Positions 23,471 through 34,178 of a stretch of 64,000 bases of DNA are shown here, piece by piece. Position numbers and translations under genes: made by a program. How positions within the stretch are numbered: position 1 is the stretch's first letter; every line of letters starts with the position of its first letter. Source of the DNA: Acorus gramineus (lineage: Eukaryota; Streptophyta; Magnoliopsida; Acorales; Acoraceae); assembly GCA_030737835.1 (NCBI GenBank), contig CM060847.1, positions 24,397,455-24,461,454 on the forward strand. Reading direction: 5' to 3'. The notes under the pieces were generated by a model. The model searched no databases, was not told the DNA's origin, and saw only the letters and a list, made by a program, of their open reading frames with translations.

Positions 23471-26177
23471 CTTTTTTTTTGGTAAGTAAGCAATCATTTG
23501 TATTGAGCAACTATGAGAATGTACATGTGGGGATAATTACAAAATACAATCCATAAGAATGTACATGTGGGGATAATTACAAAATACAATCCATAAGGAG
23601 GGAAAGTTCAAAATTTCAAGTGAGATAATAAAATTACTGAGCCCTACAGGTTAGTGGAGGTCTTGTTCTTCTAGTTGATCTGCAATTTTCCTCTTAAAGA
23701 TGGTCCCCTGTTTGTCTTTAAGGACAATATCCTCAAGTGTAGGCCATATGTCTTGGATATGGATGACAGTGGATCTCATGGAGATTTGCCTAGCAGCAAG
23801 CAGGTTCGCAGAGGCATTTGCTTCCTGATATTTGTGAGTGATCGACCAATCATCCAAGCGGCTAAGGATGTCGAAAGCCTCGATAAGGTCCCACTTCGAA
23901 GTCCACAAGACTGTCCCAAAGAACAGAGATCTTGAGCCTTGATTGGGAGCAAAAAATGCAAGAACATCTCTCCTTCCAAATCATCCCAATTGTGGTTGCA
24001 AAAAGCACTTTCAACTCAAGCAAGGATGATTGTAAGTGGAGCTGGTTAAGACTTTCCACCCAGCCAATCAGAGTGCCACTCGTCGTGTGAGGTATACCCA
24101 TCTTGGCGAGTAGGGAGAGCCAAATGTAGGAGTAGCCGCACTTGAAAAATCAGTGATCCACATCTTTGATAACCCTGGAACAAAGAGTGCAAGTGGATGA
24201 CTGAGTAATCCCTCGGTTTTGGAGCTTTAGGAGGGTTGGAAGCTCGTTTAACAGAGCGAGCCATATTGTGTAAGAGTGGTGGGGGATTTGACCCGGGTCC
24301 CATGCCCATCCTTTCCAAGAAACCAGAGGCTTTGGACAGTGAAGATAATTCCATGCAGCTTTCGAATTTAAGGTTCCTAATTTAAATGCCATCCAGATTG
24401 GAATGTCTGCACTATTGGCCCCCATGCGAATTTTGATTATATCCTCTCAGACCAAAAGATAAGTAGATGGCCATCTATTTGAGGTGGACCATTTTCCATT
24501 CAAAAAGAGTTTTCGGACTAGTGTGGAATCTTGGGCCTTAGTGGATCGCCATTAATGGGGAGAGCTTTTCCTTTAGAGCCTAACCATCTATCCAAGGATC
24601 ATGCCAATGGTTGGTGGTTTCTCCTAAGAAAACCAGTACATTTGGTGAGCTGTTTGACATAGGGGCGACAAGCCAAAATATGCGACCAAGCCTAGGAGGA
24701 GGTACTTTTGGATGAAACAGTCCAGATAGAATTTTGTTTAAGGTATTTAGCCTTTATCCAATTCATCCAAAGTGACCATCAATAGCTGCAACCTCCCATA
24801 ATCGAGTTCCAATTGCATCCTCATTACATTGCTTGATCCTTTTGAGTCCTAGCCCTCCTTCTTCGATAGGCAAACAAATGTTTTCCCATGAGACATGGTG
24901 TGCCGTGTTAGGACCTTGATTTCTCCACACAAGATTTTGAATGTGATGCTCAATTAGGTGGATGGTTTTGTTGGGTAGTGTGAAGGTGGCTAACCAATAT
25001 ATGTGAAAACTAACAAGAACCGTTCATGCTAGCTCGAGATGTCCTGCAAATGAAAGGAGTTTACCTTACCAAGACTGGGTCCTTTTCATGATTTTCTCGA
25101 CAATGGGTGTACACATGTTATGTGTTAGAGCTCCATGATAAAGGGACAGTCCCAAATATTTCACCGACAAATTTGAAAGGGGGATCAATGGAGTCAAAAG
25201 CCTTTGAGAGATCCATTTGTATGCATGCCCGACCTCTGTTTTGCTGCCTATGGAGGATGTTGATCAGCTCATGTGCCAATAAAATGTTGTAAATCATTCA
25301 ACCTTTGATAAAGGCGGACTTGTTCGGATTGATGAGAGATGGAAGAACTTTTTAAATTCTGGCTGCCATGATCTTCGTGATCAGTTTGTAAATAGTGTTG
25401 CAAAGGGAGATGGGTCTGTATTGATCCAGACAGTCTGCATGTTGTGACTTGGGAATGAGAGCAATGAAAGTTGTATTAAGATGCTTGAGGAGTTTTCCAT
25501 CCCTATAGAAAGATTGCACTACAAGGATGACTTCTTCTTTTACAATATTCCAACATTTCTTATGGAAAGAGGCTGGAAACCCATCAAGGCCTAGGTTGCT
25601 AGACCCTTTCATTCCTTTTAAAGCTTGGCAGACTTCCTTTTCGGACACCGAAGCATTCAGAACCAATTTGTCTGAGGTGGAGAGTGATTTCGGGAATGGG
25701 ATAGAGGGGATGGATAAACTAGATTCCTTGTTGAGGAGCTTCATATAGTAGGCAATGGACTCCTTTTGACAATAGTTGGGTCATCAGAGAATTCGCAAGT
25801 CTGCAACTGGACGTTACGAAGAGTGATTCACGCTTTTCTTGCTACCACCGAGGTGTAGAAGTAAGCAAAGTCGCTATCACCCAGTTGGATGTTATTTTGG
25901 TGCGATTTTTGATGAATGAAGGACTCCTCCTTAGAGAGTAAGGTTGCATAGATCTGTCGGGCTTCTTTCTCGCAAGAAAAACATAGCTGGGCCAAGGGTG
26001 GAGTCATGGAGAAGGCGTTGGATGACTTCCAATTGACCCTTGTTGTGCTCGAGCTTGAGATGAGCATTCCCAAAAACATCTCTATTCCAATGCTTGAGAG
26101 CCCATTTGACTAGTTGAAGTTTCTTGGCCAAGCAATACTGAGGAGTGTCAGCCACCTCGGTTTGCCAAGTAGTTTCA
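23471..26177 (-). mobile_element. LINE copy 2, first part (3' end to RT start)
   Basis: This is homologous to 7541-10190. It has the A-tail (T-rich at 23471-23480), RNase H-like tail (23651-23908), zinc-finger RT-associated region (24046-24425) and the RT N-terminal part (25352-25744). A 40-bp local tandem duplication (agaatgtacatgtgg, at 23516 and 23556) is private to this copy. The RT core deletion lies at about 25185. Element D interrupts it at 26178. Confidence 0.85.
25190..25744 (-). pseudogene. LINE reverse transcriptase fragment, catalytic core deleted
   Basis: On the minus strand it reads SNLGLDGFPASFHKKCW, then IALIPKSQHADCLDQYRPIS, then LCNTIYKLITKIMAARI, the usual opening of a plant LINE RT. 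It goes on to INPNKSAFIKG and motif A, QMDLSKAFDS. It then jumps directly to IPLSNLSVKYLGLSLYHGAL, which in intact elements lies well after the xADD catalytic box. The part between, usually around 180 residues with the catalytic aspartates, is missing. The same junction occurs in LINE copy 1 at about 9165, so the deletion predates the segmental duplication. The protein cannot be active. Confidence 0.8.
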
Positions 26178-26439
26178 TGTTATATTTGTGTCACTTTTAA
26201 CCTGCTGGTAACCGTTGGAGCGTTCTGGCAGTTTTTCATTTTTTTCCGGTTTTCGATCGGTACCGCTAATTTTTGGACTGTTAGCTATCGTCCTGAGCTA
26301 GAGGACTCCGATTGGAAATCTAACTACATATTTGGTGTCCTGGTGCCATTTTAGGCCTCTCACGAAAATTTCATCGAATTCCGGTAACGTTCCCAAAATT
26401 TAGCAGTTCCGGGGCGTATCTAGGTTTTTAAGTCGCACA

Positions 26440-26450
26440 CTATATAAAGG
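26440..26450 (+). promoter_or_regulatory. TATA box of element D
   Basis: The sequence ctatataaagg is a canonical plant TATA box. About 30 bp downstream begins an actattcatcatccc stretch, likely to contain the start site, and then a pyrimidine-rich leader typical of plant 5' ends. Copy C has the same box; B, F and G have weaker ctatttaa-type variants at the same place. The position, about 265 bp from the element start, fits the end of an LTR U3 region. Confidence 0.6.
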
Positions 26451-26574
26451 TGGGATCTAATTTCGAAATCACTATTCATCATCCCTACCAACTTGATTTT
26501 CTCTCTCCCCTCTCTCCTTTTCTCACTTTCAAGCCCCCTAGACCCCTCAAACCAAGAAACCTAAAGCATAGGAA

Positions 26575-26599
26575 GTGTAGATCGGGTCCCGATCTACAC
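26575..26599. promoter_or_regulatory. Perfect palindrome in leader of copy D
   Basis: Same 12+1+12 palindrome as in copies B and C, placed about 125 bp after the TATA box. Confidence 0.6.
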
Positions 26600-26699
26600 C
26601 CCGGTGCTTTCAAATCCCGATTCCGGCGAGTTTTGCCCCTCCGTCCCCCCTCTCTTCTCCTCTGTTTTGGCCCATTTCGGAGGTGGGAGTAGATCCGGG

Positions 26700-29016
26700 C
26701 GTTGGAAGCCCTTTGGGAGAGGTTTCGGTGCGCGGAGAGCAACCGGACTTCCCTTCTTCCCCTCGGTAAGCCACTTTTCCTCTCTTTTCTTGCATAGATG
26801 TATGCTAGGAGGGTGGATTTGAGGTTGGGTGGTGGTCAGCGGCGGTGGGTGGCCGTCGGAGGGCTGTGGGAGGTGGTCGGAGTCCTTGGGGTGGTCGGAG
26901 GTGGGTGGTAGAGGAGCTCGGGCTGGCAGGCTGGCAGTCCCGGGCAGCAGACAGCAGCACAGGCGCAGCAGCTGGCAGGGGCGCGCGCGCGTGCGCGCGG
27001 GCGTGCGCGCGGGTGGCGCTGGGCGCTGGGTGCTGGGCGCTGGGCGCAGTCGGGCGCGCAGTCGCGCGCGGGTGCGTGCGCGCGGGTGCGCAGGTGCGCG
27101 CGGAGTGGTCGCGCGGGTGCGCGCGGGTGCTGGCGCGAGTGGGGGTGTGCGCGGGAGTGCGCGCGGGTGCGCGCGGACGTGCGCGCGAGCGTGCGCGCGC
27201 GCGGGCAGGGCGCCTGGGCACTGTGCCTGGGTGCTGGGCAGGGCGCCTGGGCATGCACCTGGGCACGGTGCTGGGGACCAGTGCGCGCGCGTGCTGGGGC
27301 GTGCGTGCAGTCCGCGCGGGGGCGCGCTGGGCTGGACGCGCGGTGCGCGCGGGCGCGCGCGAGCGTGCGCGTGCGTGCGGCGGTGCGTCAGGGCGCGTGG
27401 GCAGGCGTGCAGCAGTACGCCGGTGGTGTCCGGGCGTGCGGGCTGAGTTCGGCAGGGCGCCTTGGCGCGCGGGCCGAGCTCGGCTGTGCGCCCGAGGCGG
27501 GTAGCCGTGCGTGCGGTTGCCCGGTGGGTTCGGGAGTGAGTCGGGATACTCGGATACGCGTGCATACGGGCCATATGTACGTTTGTCCGGGTGTTGGGTA
27601 TTTTTAGAGTATTTTTAATGTATTTTGGGGTATTTGTGGATTTTACTCACCGTATAAATGCCTGTCTTGCAGATCTTGACGGATGGTCGCGCGTCGACCC
27701 GATCTCCGGTGAGTGGGACAATCCAACCCAGTAGAGAGGGGTCATACGCATTTGGGCGTATACCGACCTCTCCTGGGGCACCATGGATGTATATTAACCT
27801 GCCGTAATATGTAATCCATGCTTGCATGATTTAAATGTAGAATGCATGCTACCCTAGACTTTGCATGTTAGGGACTTGCACCCTTAGGATATGTGTATGA
27901 GCCATGCACCATGTCCCCTGTTTTCATGCTAGGAAACCTCGGCCTATGCATGCGTCCTACTAGTTTATTTATTAAATTAAATGCTAGTGTATGTTAAATC
28001 GCATGCCTTAGATAATATTATAGGGAGGAGCCTTGCGAGGTCAACATTGAGACCCGTGTTAGGGTACTCCGTGTTCCTTGTTTGGTTGTCGGGATGTCCT
28101 GTATCGGGACCTCATGATGCCCTCCCAAGGTTTCTAGTCCCAATAATATTATATGTAATGTTGTATGATTAGTATGATTATTAGCATGTTAGTGAATATT
28201 ATAGGGGAGGGGCCTTGCGAGGACAGCGGTGAGACCCGGGTTAGGGTACTCCGTGTTCCTTGTTTGGTTGTCGGGGTATCCTATATTGGGAACTCACGCC
28301 GCCCTCCCGAGTTCTTTCCCCCAATGATATTACAACCTTGCTTTTATTGTACATGTGCCCCGCATCTTGGTTATGCGCCCTGGAGGAACTCTGAAGAGTT
28401 CATGGCATTTGAGTTGTAGAGATGTGTTGTCGGCGGATCCGAGTGGATCATATGCGTATGGATAGGCTGTTCTGTTTCCCTTCGTTGGATCCGGTAGAGA
28501 CTGCCCCAGCGTTAGAAAGGCCGTCCCTTCCAAGGGTTCCCATCAGTAGGCGCCTCCTGATTTGGTTTCGGACTGGGCTGAAGTTGTGGGTGAAAACCAA
28601 GCGGCCTACAGAGTGGAGGAGAGACTATCGGTGGACCAAGGTGACCAACAGCCTAGTCAGTCCCAAAATCCTATGTCACCCGTGGTAGGGTGAGGGTGAG
28701 GGTGTAGTGGATTGGCGATGAGCGACCCACTGGATTTGTGATTGGATGATTATCAGTCCCAATAGCCTATGTCACCCATTGATGGGTGAGGGTGAGGGTG
28801 TGGTGGTTCGGCGAGGTACGAACCACTGGATTATGTTGTTATGTCTTAGAGGCTGGATAAATAACGGAATTGTGGTAAATATTGTCTGTGATGCATGGGT
28901 TGTGCTGTTCACTGAGCGTGTGGCTCACCCCTCGCATATGTTTTTCCCCAGTGGTCACTGAGCCTGAGCTAGAGCCGGAGCAGCAGTTGGAGCTTTCCGA
29001 GGGATTCCTTCAGTAG
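26700..29016 (+). other. Putative spliced transcription unit of copy D
   Basis: Exon 1 ends at 26765 before gtaagcc; the small exon is 27673-27708; exon 3 starts at 28952 after ttcccc+ag. Joined in one phase, exons 2 and 3 read DLDGWSRVDPISV and then VTEPELEPEQQLELSEGF, ending at TAG 29014-29016. The third exon has four more codons than in other copies, an in-frame difference. No ATG is seen upstream in this phase: a TAG stops the exon 1 frame about 22 codons before the donor. So either translation starts elsewhere, or the unit is a spliced non-coding leader whose tail happens to be open. Confidence 0.35.
26830..27540 (+). repeat. CpG-rich intron-like core of copy D
   Basis: Very CpG-rich DNA dominated by gcgcgcgggtgcgcgcgg words and ctgggcgctgggtgctggg repeats. 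It lies between the predicted first donor and the acceptor of the small exon. The surrounding window is strongly AT-rich, so the contrast is sharp. Confidence 0.65.
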
Positions 29017-29355
29017 CGGAGCAGCGCCACGTTCCGCGAGTGCCAGAGGTTATCAGCATCCCTTCTTGACTGTATGTATTTGATTTCCGTGCTTGGCACG
29101 TGTTTGTATATGTTCAGTTGTATTTGTGTATATTGGCTCTCACAGGACAGATGATTGAGTATCGAGTCTGTAGAATGTTTATTTACAGATTCAGTCTTTT
29201 ACTTCCGCATTTGGTGTATATATCATGTCAGCCCCTTTGTTATCTGTGTGTCATTCTGGTTGTTTGTGTATGATATATTATTGACCTCCTGTGTAGATTC
29301 TGATATTTTATATACACTTGCCGCGTCCCGGGGACGGCCGCCCTGGGGCGTGACA

Positions 29356-30385
29356 TTTCAACCACATGAGTAAATGAAGGATGGTCATACCACATGTTAA
29401 AGCATTTGAAAGACTTATGTCAAGAAATTACCTCGGGAGGGAACCGGACAAAAAGAGCCGAGTGGTTGGAAAGGCCAGGCTCAAGATAGTCTGTGAAGCT
29501 CTCAGGAAACATAGATAGCCATCGAAAGTTTATGAGAGTTCGGTCAAGCCATGATGTGATCTGGTCTTGTTGAAGGTGTGTCTAGGATAGGATGTGTCCC
29601 GCAACCTTCATGTCTTAAAATTACACGCACTAATGCATCGGTTAAATTTTTTTAGGCACCTTAGAGAGGGGGATTGTCCACTAATCTTCTCACTGGTTTA
29701 GTGGACCTCATCCATATCACCTCCAATTATCCAGAGCTTGTCCATGGAGAGACGAGCAATGGATGTTAGGTCATCCCATAAATGACTTCTATCCGACTCC
29801 GTGTTATTGGCATAGATTGAAGTCATGTAGAATTGAAGACCAGAGTGCAAAATTGCAATGCAACAATAGATAAGCTGGTCGGTTTGAGCTTGATGGTCAA
29901 CGTGGACTGTCAATTTATCTCAAAGAATGGAACTCCTTCCCATAGGGTTGGAAGAGTAGTTGGCCACATACTGGAAGTCATCATAGATCTTGGTGACTAC
30001 AAAAGCCGTCTTGCTATCTTCTGCCTTTGTTCCCACAAGGGTGATTTGGGGAACCCTGTGACTTCCCAAGAACTCTTTTAGGTCCAATTGTTTTGGTTTT
30101 TGAGTTAAGGCCTCTAACATTCCGAAAAAGGTAGTTTATTGATATACTATACAGTGGAGAAGATGATACCGGGTTAGGGAGGAGTTCTCTTTTGAGGGGG
30201 AGAGGTCCTCACTAATTTACTCTCTGCTATAGCTTGCATGTTCTGCTTCCGCTCCTTAGTTTTCTTGTGCTGCTTAAGAAGTTCTTGAGTGCTAGAAAAA
30301 GCTTTGAACCCCTGTTTTCTGTGGGCTGGACCATCAGGTGGTGTGTGCAATGGGAGGTCGATGGAGAGCTGGCCGCCAAGGTAGT
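29356..30385 (-). mobile_element. LINE copy 2, second part (endonuclease domain)
   Basis: The LINE resumes with the target duplication tttca and continues ccacatgagtaaatgaagg exactly as in copy 1. On the minus strand it encodes KTKQLDLKEFLGSHRVPQI, then a variable part, then GLQFYMTSIYANNTESDR and LWDDLTSIARLSMDKLWIIG, followed by GDMDEVH. That is the N-terminal half of the apurinic-type endonuclease domain of plant LINE ORF2. The frame is broken between these parts. Element E interrupts at 30386. Confidence 0.8.
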
Positions 30386-33054
30386 TGTCACGCCCCAGGG
30401 CGGCCGTCCCCGAGACGCGGCAATGTATATAATATCAGTAGTCTATACAGGAGGTCAATAGCATACTCTAAACAACATAAAAAATGACAACACAGACAAC
30501 AATGAGGTTGACATAATATATACACAAATAGCGGAAGCTAAAAGACTGAGTCTGTAATTCAAAAGACATATTACAGACCCAATACATAATCAACTGTCCT
30601 GTGAGAGCCAATATATACAACGACATCCAAATATAATACAAACGTGTGCCCAAGCACGGAATACAATACATACAATCAAAGGGGGATGCTGATGGCCTCT
30701 CACTCGCAGAACGTGACGCTGCTCTGCTACTGCTGATGTGCCTCAAGAAGCTCCTCCTTCAGATCCGACTCAGATATAACTGGAGAGAAATATATGCGAG
30801 GGTTGAGCCACACACTCAGTGAATAGCACAATCCATGCATCACAATTCATATTAACCTCAAATAATTATAGCCTCTAAGTGGCAGTAACTACACAATCCA
30901 GTGGGTCACTACATCGCCAACCCACTTTCCCCTCCCCCTCACCCTCACCCTTTCCGAGGGGTGACATGGGCCTCTTGGGGCAGACTAGACCGCTCTCCAC
31001 CCCTGGCCCCACCGGGTAGCCTCTCCCACCCTCGTAGCCTCAACCTGGTATACTCCCACGATCAGCACAGTCCGAACACATCGAAGGCACCTACAGATGG
31101 GAGCCCTCTGTCAGGCCAACTAACAACGGGGAGTTCCTACCTCGGATCCCAACCATAAGGAGAAGACAGCCTACTCACACGGATATGATCCTCATGGATC
31201 CGTCGACACCGATGGTAACGCTAAATAATGTCATGAATTCTCAAGAATTCCTCCAGGGCGCATAACTAAGATGCGGGGAGACATATATCATAACCACAAG
31301 GTTACAATATTCTCTAAGGCATGCTCACATTAGATTTAATTAAATTAAACTAGATGGGAACATGCATAGTCCGGGGCTTGGTGTCTAAGCATGCAAGGGC
31401 CGCTATACATGATATAAGGGTGCATATCCCTAGCATACAAAGTCTAAGGTGGCATGGATATATCATATTTATCATGCATGCATAACTACACATTTATTAC
31501 AAGCTAATATGCAACTATGGTGCCCCAGGGGAGGGCAATGCACGCCTACGTGCATCGAACGCCTCCCTACTGGGTTGGATTGTCCCACTCACCAACACCC
31601 GGGTCATCGCGTGACCGCCCGTCAAGATCTGCAAGACATGGGAAATCAAAATGGTGAGTAATCTACACAAATACTTAAGAAATACGCTAGAAATACCCAA
31701 CACTCGGACAAACATGCATACGGGCCCGCACGCACGTGAGTCCGAGTGCCCCGACACCCTTCCGCACCCACGGGCAGCCCTGCGCACGGCCACCCGCACG
31801 CGCACGCACGGGTGCGCACGCACGCACGCACACCCGTGCCCCGGGCACACTGCCGCGCCCCTGCCTGCATGCCCAGACATGCTGCCATGCGCGCGCCCGC
31901 GCGCACCGCGCGTCCAGCCCGGCGCTACCCGCGCGTACTACACCTCTGCGCAGCATCCCGCGCGCACCCTCGCGCACACTGCGCTCCCCGCGCAGCACCC
32001 GCATGCACGCCCGAGCGCACGCTCGCGCGTCCGCGCGTACCCGCGCACGCTCCCAGCGCGCCCGACTGCGCGTGCCTGCACTGCCTGGGCGCCCAAACTG
32101 GCGCGCACGCGCGCGGATGACCCCGTACGCGCGCCCGAGCCCTTCCCACCACCTCCCTCAGCCCTCCCACACCCCCAACACTCATGCATACCATGCATAC
32201 CCATATGCACACCCTAATCATGCATCTAAACAAGAAAAGGGAGGAGGAAAGACTCACCCAAGGGAGGAAGAACCAAAGGGAGGGAAATCGGGTGCTCTTC
32301 GCGCACCGAAACACCACCACCAAAGCCACCACCACCAAGACCTCTTCTCAGCCCAAGCAAGGCTGAAAAACAAAGGAGAAAGGGAGCTAAGAGAGGAGGT
32401 CAAACAAAGGGAAACACAAATCCAAGACCATGGGAAGGTAGATCTCACCTTCACCAACCTTTTCTCCTTCAATGGCTTTCCATTTCCACCTCTCCTACTA
32501 GATCAAAATGGAGGTTTAAAGAGAGGGAATGTGAGAGCTTTTGGTGTGAGAGAGAAGAGAGAGAGAAAAATGAAGAAGAAGGACTATTTGTGGGGGTGGA
32601 CTTCACTTAGGCTCACACACACACCACACACACCACTCACACACTCACACACACTTAGAAAAATTAGGTTTTTTGCTTTTGACTTGGGTCAACTCATCCA
32701 CAGAAACAAACAAAAAACTTTTGACCAAGTCAAGGGTCAAACTTGACTTGGTCAAAGTCATCTTTGACTTGGTCAAGTCTCCCCATGACTTTTCGCTTGG
32801 TCAAAACCCGGATACAATTCAGAACTGTGAAATTCTGAAACGTTACCGGAATTCGATGAAATTTTCGTGAGTGGCTTGAAATGGCACCAGGACACATAAT
32901 GTGCAGTTAGATTTTCAATCGGAGTTCTCAAACTCATGATGATGGCTAAAAGTCCAAAATTTTAGCGGTTCCGATCGAAAAAAAGAAAAAGTTAAAAAAC
33001 TGCCAGAATGCTCCAATGGTGACCAGAAGGCTAAAAAGTGACACATATATAACA
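30386..33054 (-). mobile_element. TG...CA element copy E, reversed, perfect target duplication
   Basis: On the plus strand it runs from TGTCACGCCCC at 30386 to ACACATATATAACA ending at 33054, 2669 bp. A perfect duplication, gtagt, flanks it (30381-30385 and 33055-33059); LINE copy 1 shows the intact site as gccaaggtagtacgctcc. In its own direction it has a W-box array, a leader like that of copy A, a donor before 32257, a short CpG-rich core, the 36-nt block (31593-31628), one minisatellite unit, and an exon 3 frame (30727-30779) ending at TAG. A 2-nt length change breaks the exon 1 phase relative to the other copies. It is closest to copy A. Confidence 0.88.
32679..32804. promoter_or_regulatory. 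W-box array in element E
   Basis: About ten TTGACC/TTGACT cores on both strands, matching the array of copy A in order and spacing, including TTGACCAAGTCAA palindromes. It lies upstream of the leader on the element's own (minus) strand. Confidence 0.6.
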
Positions 33055-33515
33055 GTAGTACGCTCCAAGGACCGTACCATTTGAAGGACCTTTGTCATAG
33101 GGATAAGTCCCTTTGCATACCGGGTTGATTGTGATAGTATGGCCTTGCTAGCCACTGTGGTGGTCCGAACCTGACTAGGGGAGGGAGTGCCCTCAAGTGG
33201 CTCCTTTGATGATGCCAACTCCACAGTAGTTTGAGGGGTGATTTCCTCCAGTGGTCCAAACCTGACTAGGGGAGGGAGTGCCCTCTAGTGGCTCCTTTGA
33301 TGATGCCAATGCCACAGTAGTTTGAGGGGTGATTTCCTCCATTAATGCATGTTCTCCATTTGGGCTAGGGTTGGTACAGTCTTCTGTGTTCAAGTCCAGG
33401 AGCTTGACTGTGGGTGGTTCCTTGCTAGGTTGCAGACTTTGAGCTTCTATTGAGATAATCTCCTCAGCTTTAGTTTACAAGGCTACAAATTTGTTGGATG
33501 CTAGGGGGGGCGAGG
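33055..33515 (-). mobile_element. LINE copy 2, third part with 91-bp local duplication
   Basis: The LINE continues after the gtagt duplication. The stretch tggtccgaacctgactagg (33161) recurs at 33252, a tandem duplication of 91 bp that copy 1 lacks (19480-19575 is single). Element F starts at 33516 next to a run of G. Confidence 0.8.
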
Positions 33516-33765
33516 TGTTATATATGTGTCACTTTTTAGCCTGCTGGTAACCATTGGAGCATTTTGGCAGTTTTTGAGTTTTTTCGTTTTTCGATCGGAA
33601 CCGCTAAAATTTTGGACTGTTAGCTATCGTCCTGAGCTAGAGGACTCCGATTGAAAATCTAACTGCATATTATGTGTCCTGGTGCCATTCTAAGCCACTC
33701 ACGAAAATTTCATCGAATTCCGGTAACGTTTTCAAAATTTCACAGTTTCGCGGCGTATCCGGGTT

Positions 33766-33869
33766 TTGACCGAGCGAGAAGTCATTGGGAGAGTTGACTC
33801 GGTCAAAGTGGGCCCATGACTTGGTCAACCCTTTTTGTTTTTTTGTGTGGTTGGGTTGACCCAAGTCAA
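33766..33869. promoter_or_regulatory. W-box array in element F
   Basis: Six TTGACC/TTGACT cores on both strands within 104 bp, fewer than in copies A and E. The layout ttgaccgagcgagaagtcat is shared with copy G, so F and G form a subgroup. Confidence 0.55.
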
Positions 33870-34178
33870 ATCCCACTTAAAGCCTCACTTAAGCCTAATT
33901 AATCCTTCTTAACCCTAATCTAAGTGTTGACTATTTAAGTGAGAGCTAAAAGTTTGCCCTACACTATTCATCATCTTCTCCAACACATTTTCTCTCTCCC
34001 CCTCTCTCCTTTTCTTGCTTTTGAGCCACCTAGGGTTCTTGGAACTCAAAACTCAAAACATAGAAAGGTTAGATCCGGTCCCGATCTATCCCCCGGTGTT
34101 CTCGGATTCGAGTTCCGACAAGTTTGGCCCCCTCTAACCCCCTCTATTCTCCCCTGTTTTCAGCCCCTTTTGAGGTAG

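Larger units (their letters stand above)
26178..29355 (+). mobile_element. TG...CA element copy D, perfect target duplication
   Basis: The element starts TGTTATATTTGTGTCAC at 26178 and ends GGGGCGTGACA at 29355, 3178 bp. A perfect 5-bp duplication, tttca, flanks it (26173-26177 and 29356-29360); LINE copy 1 shows the empty site as ccaagtaatttcgacc. It belongs to the type without W-boxes. In order: start block, TATA box at 26440, palindrome at 26575, donor after 26765, CpG-rich core, 36-nt block 27673-27708, minisatellite near 28650-28820, acceptor before 28952, frame to TAG at 29014-29016. No retroviral-type protein is encoded. Confidence 0.88.
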
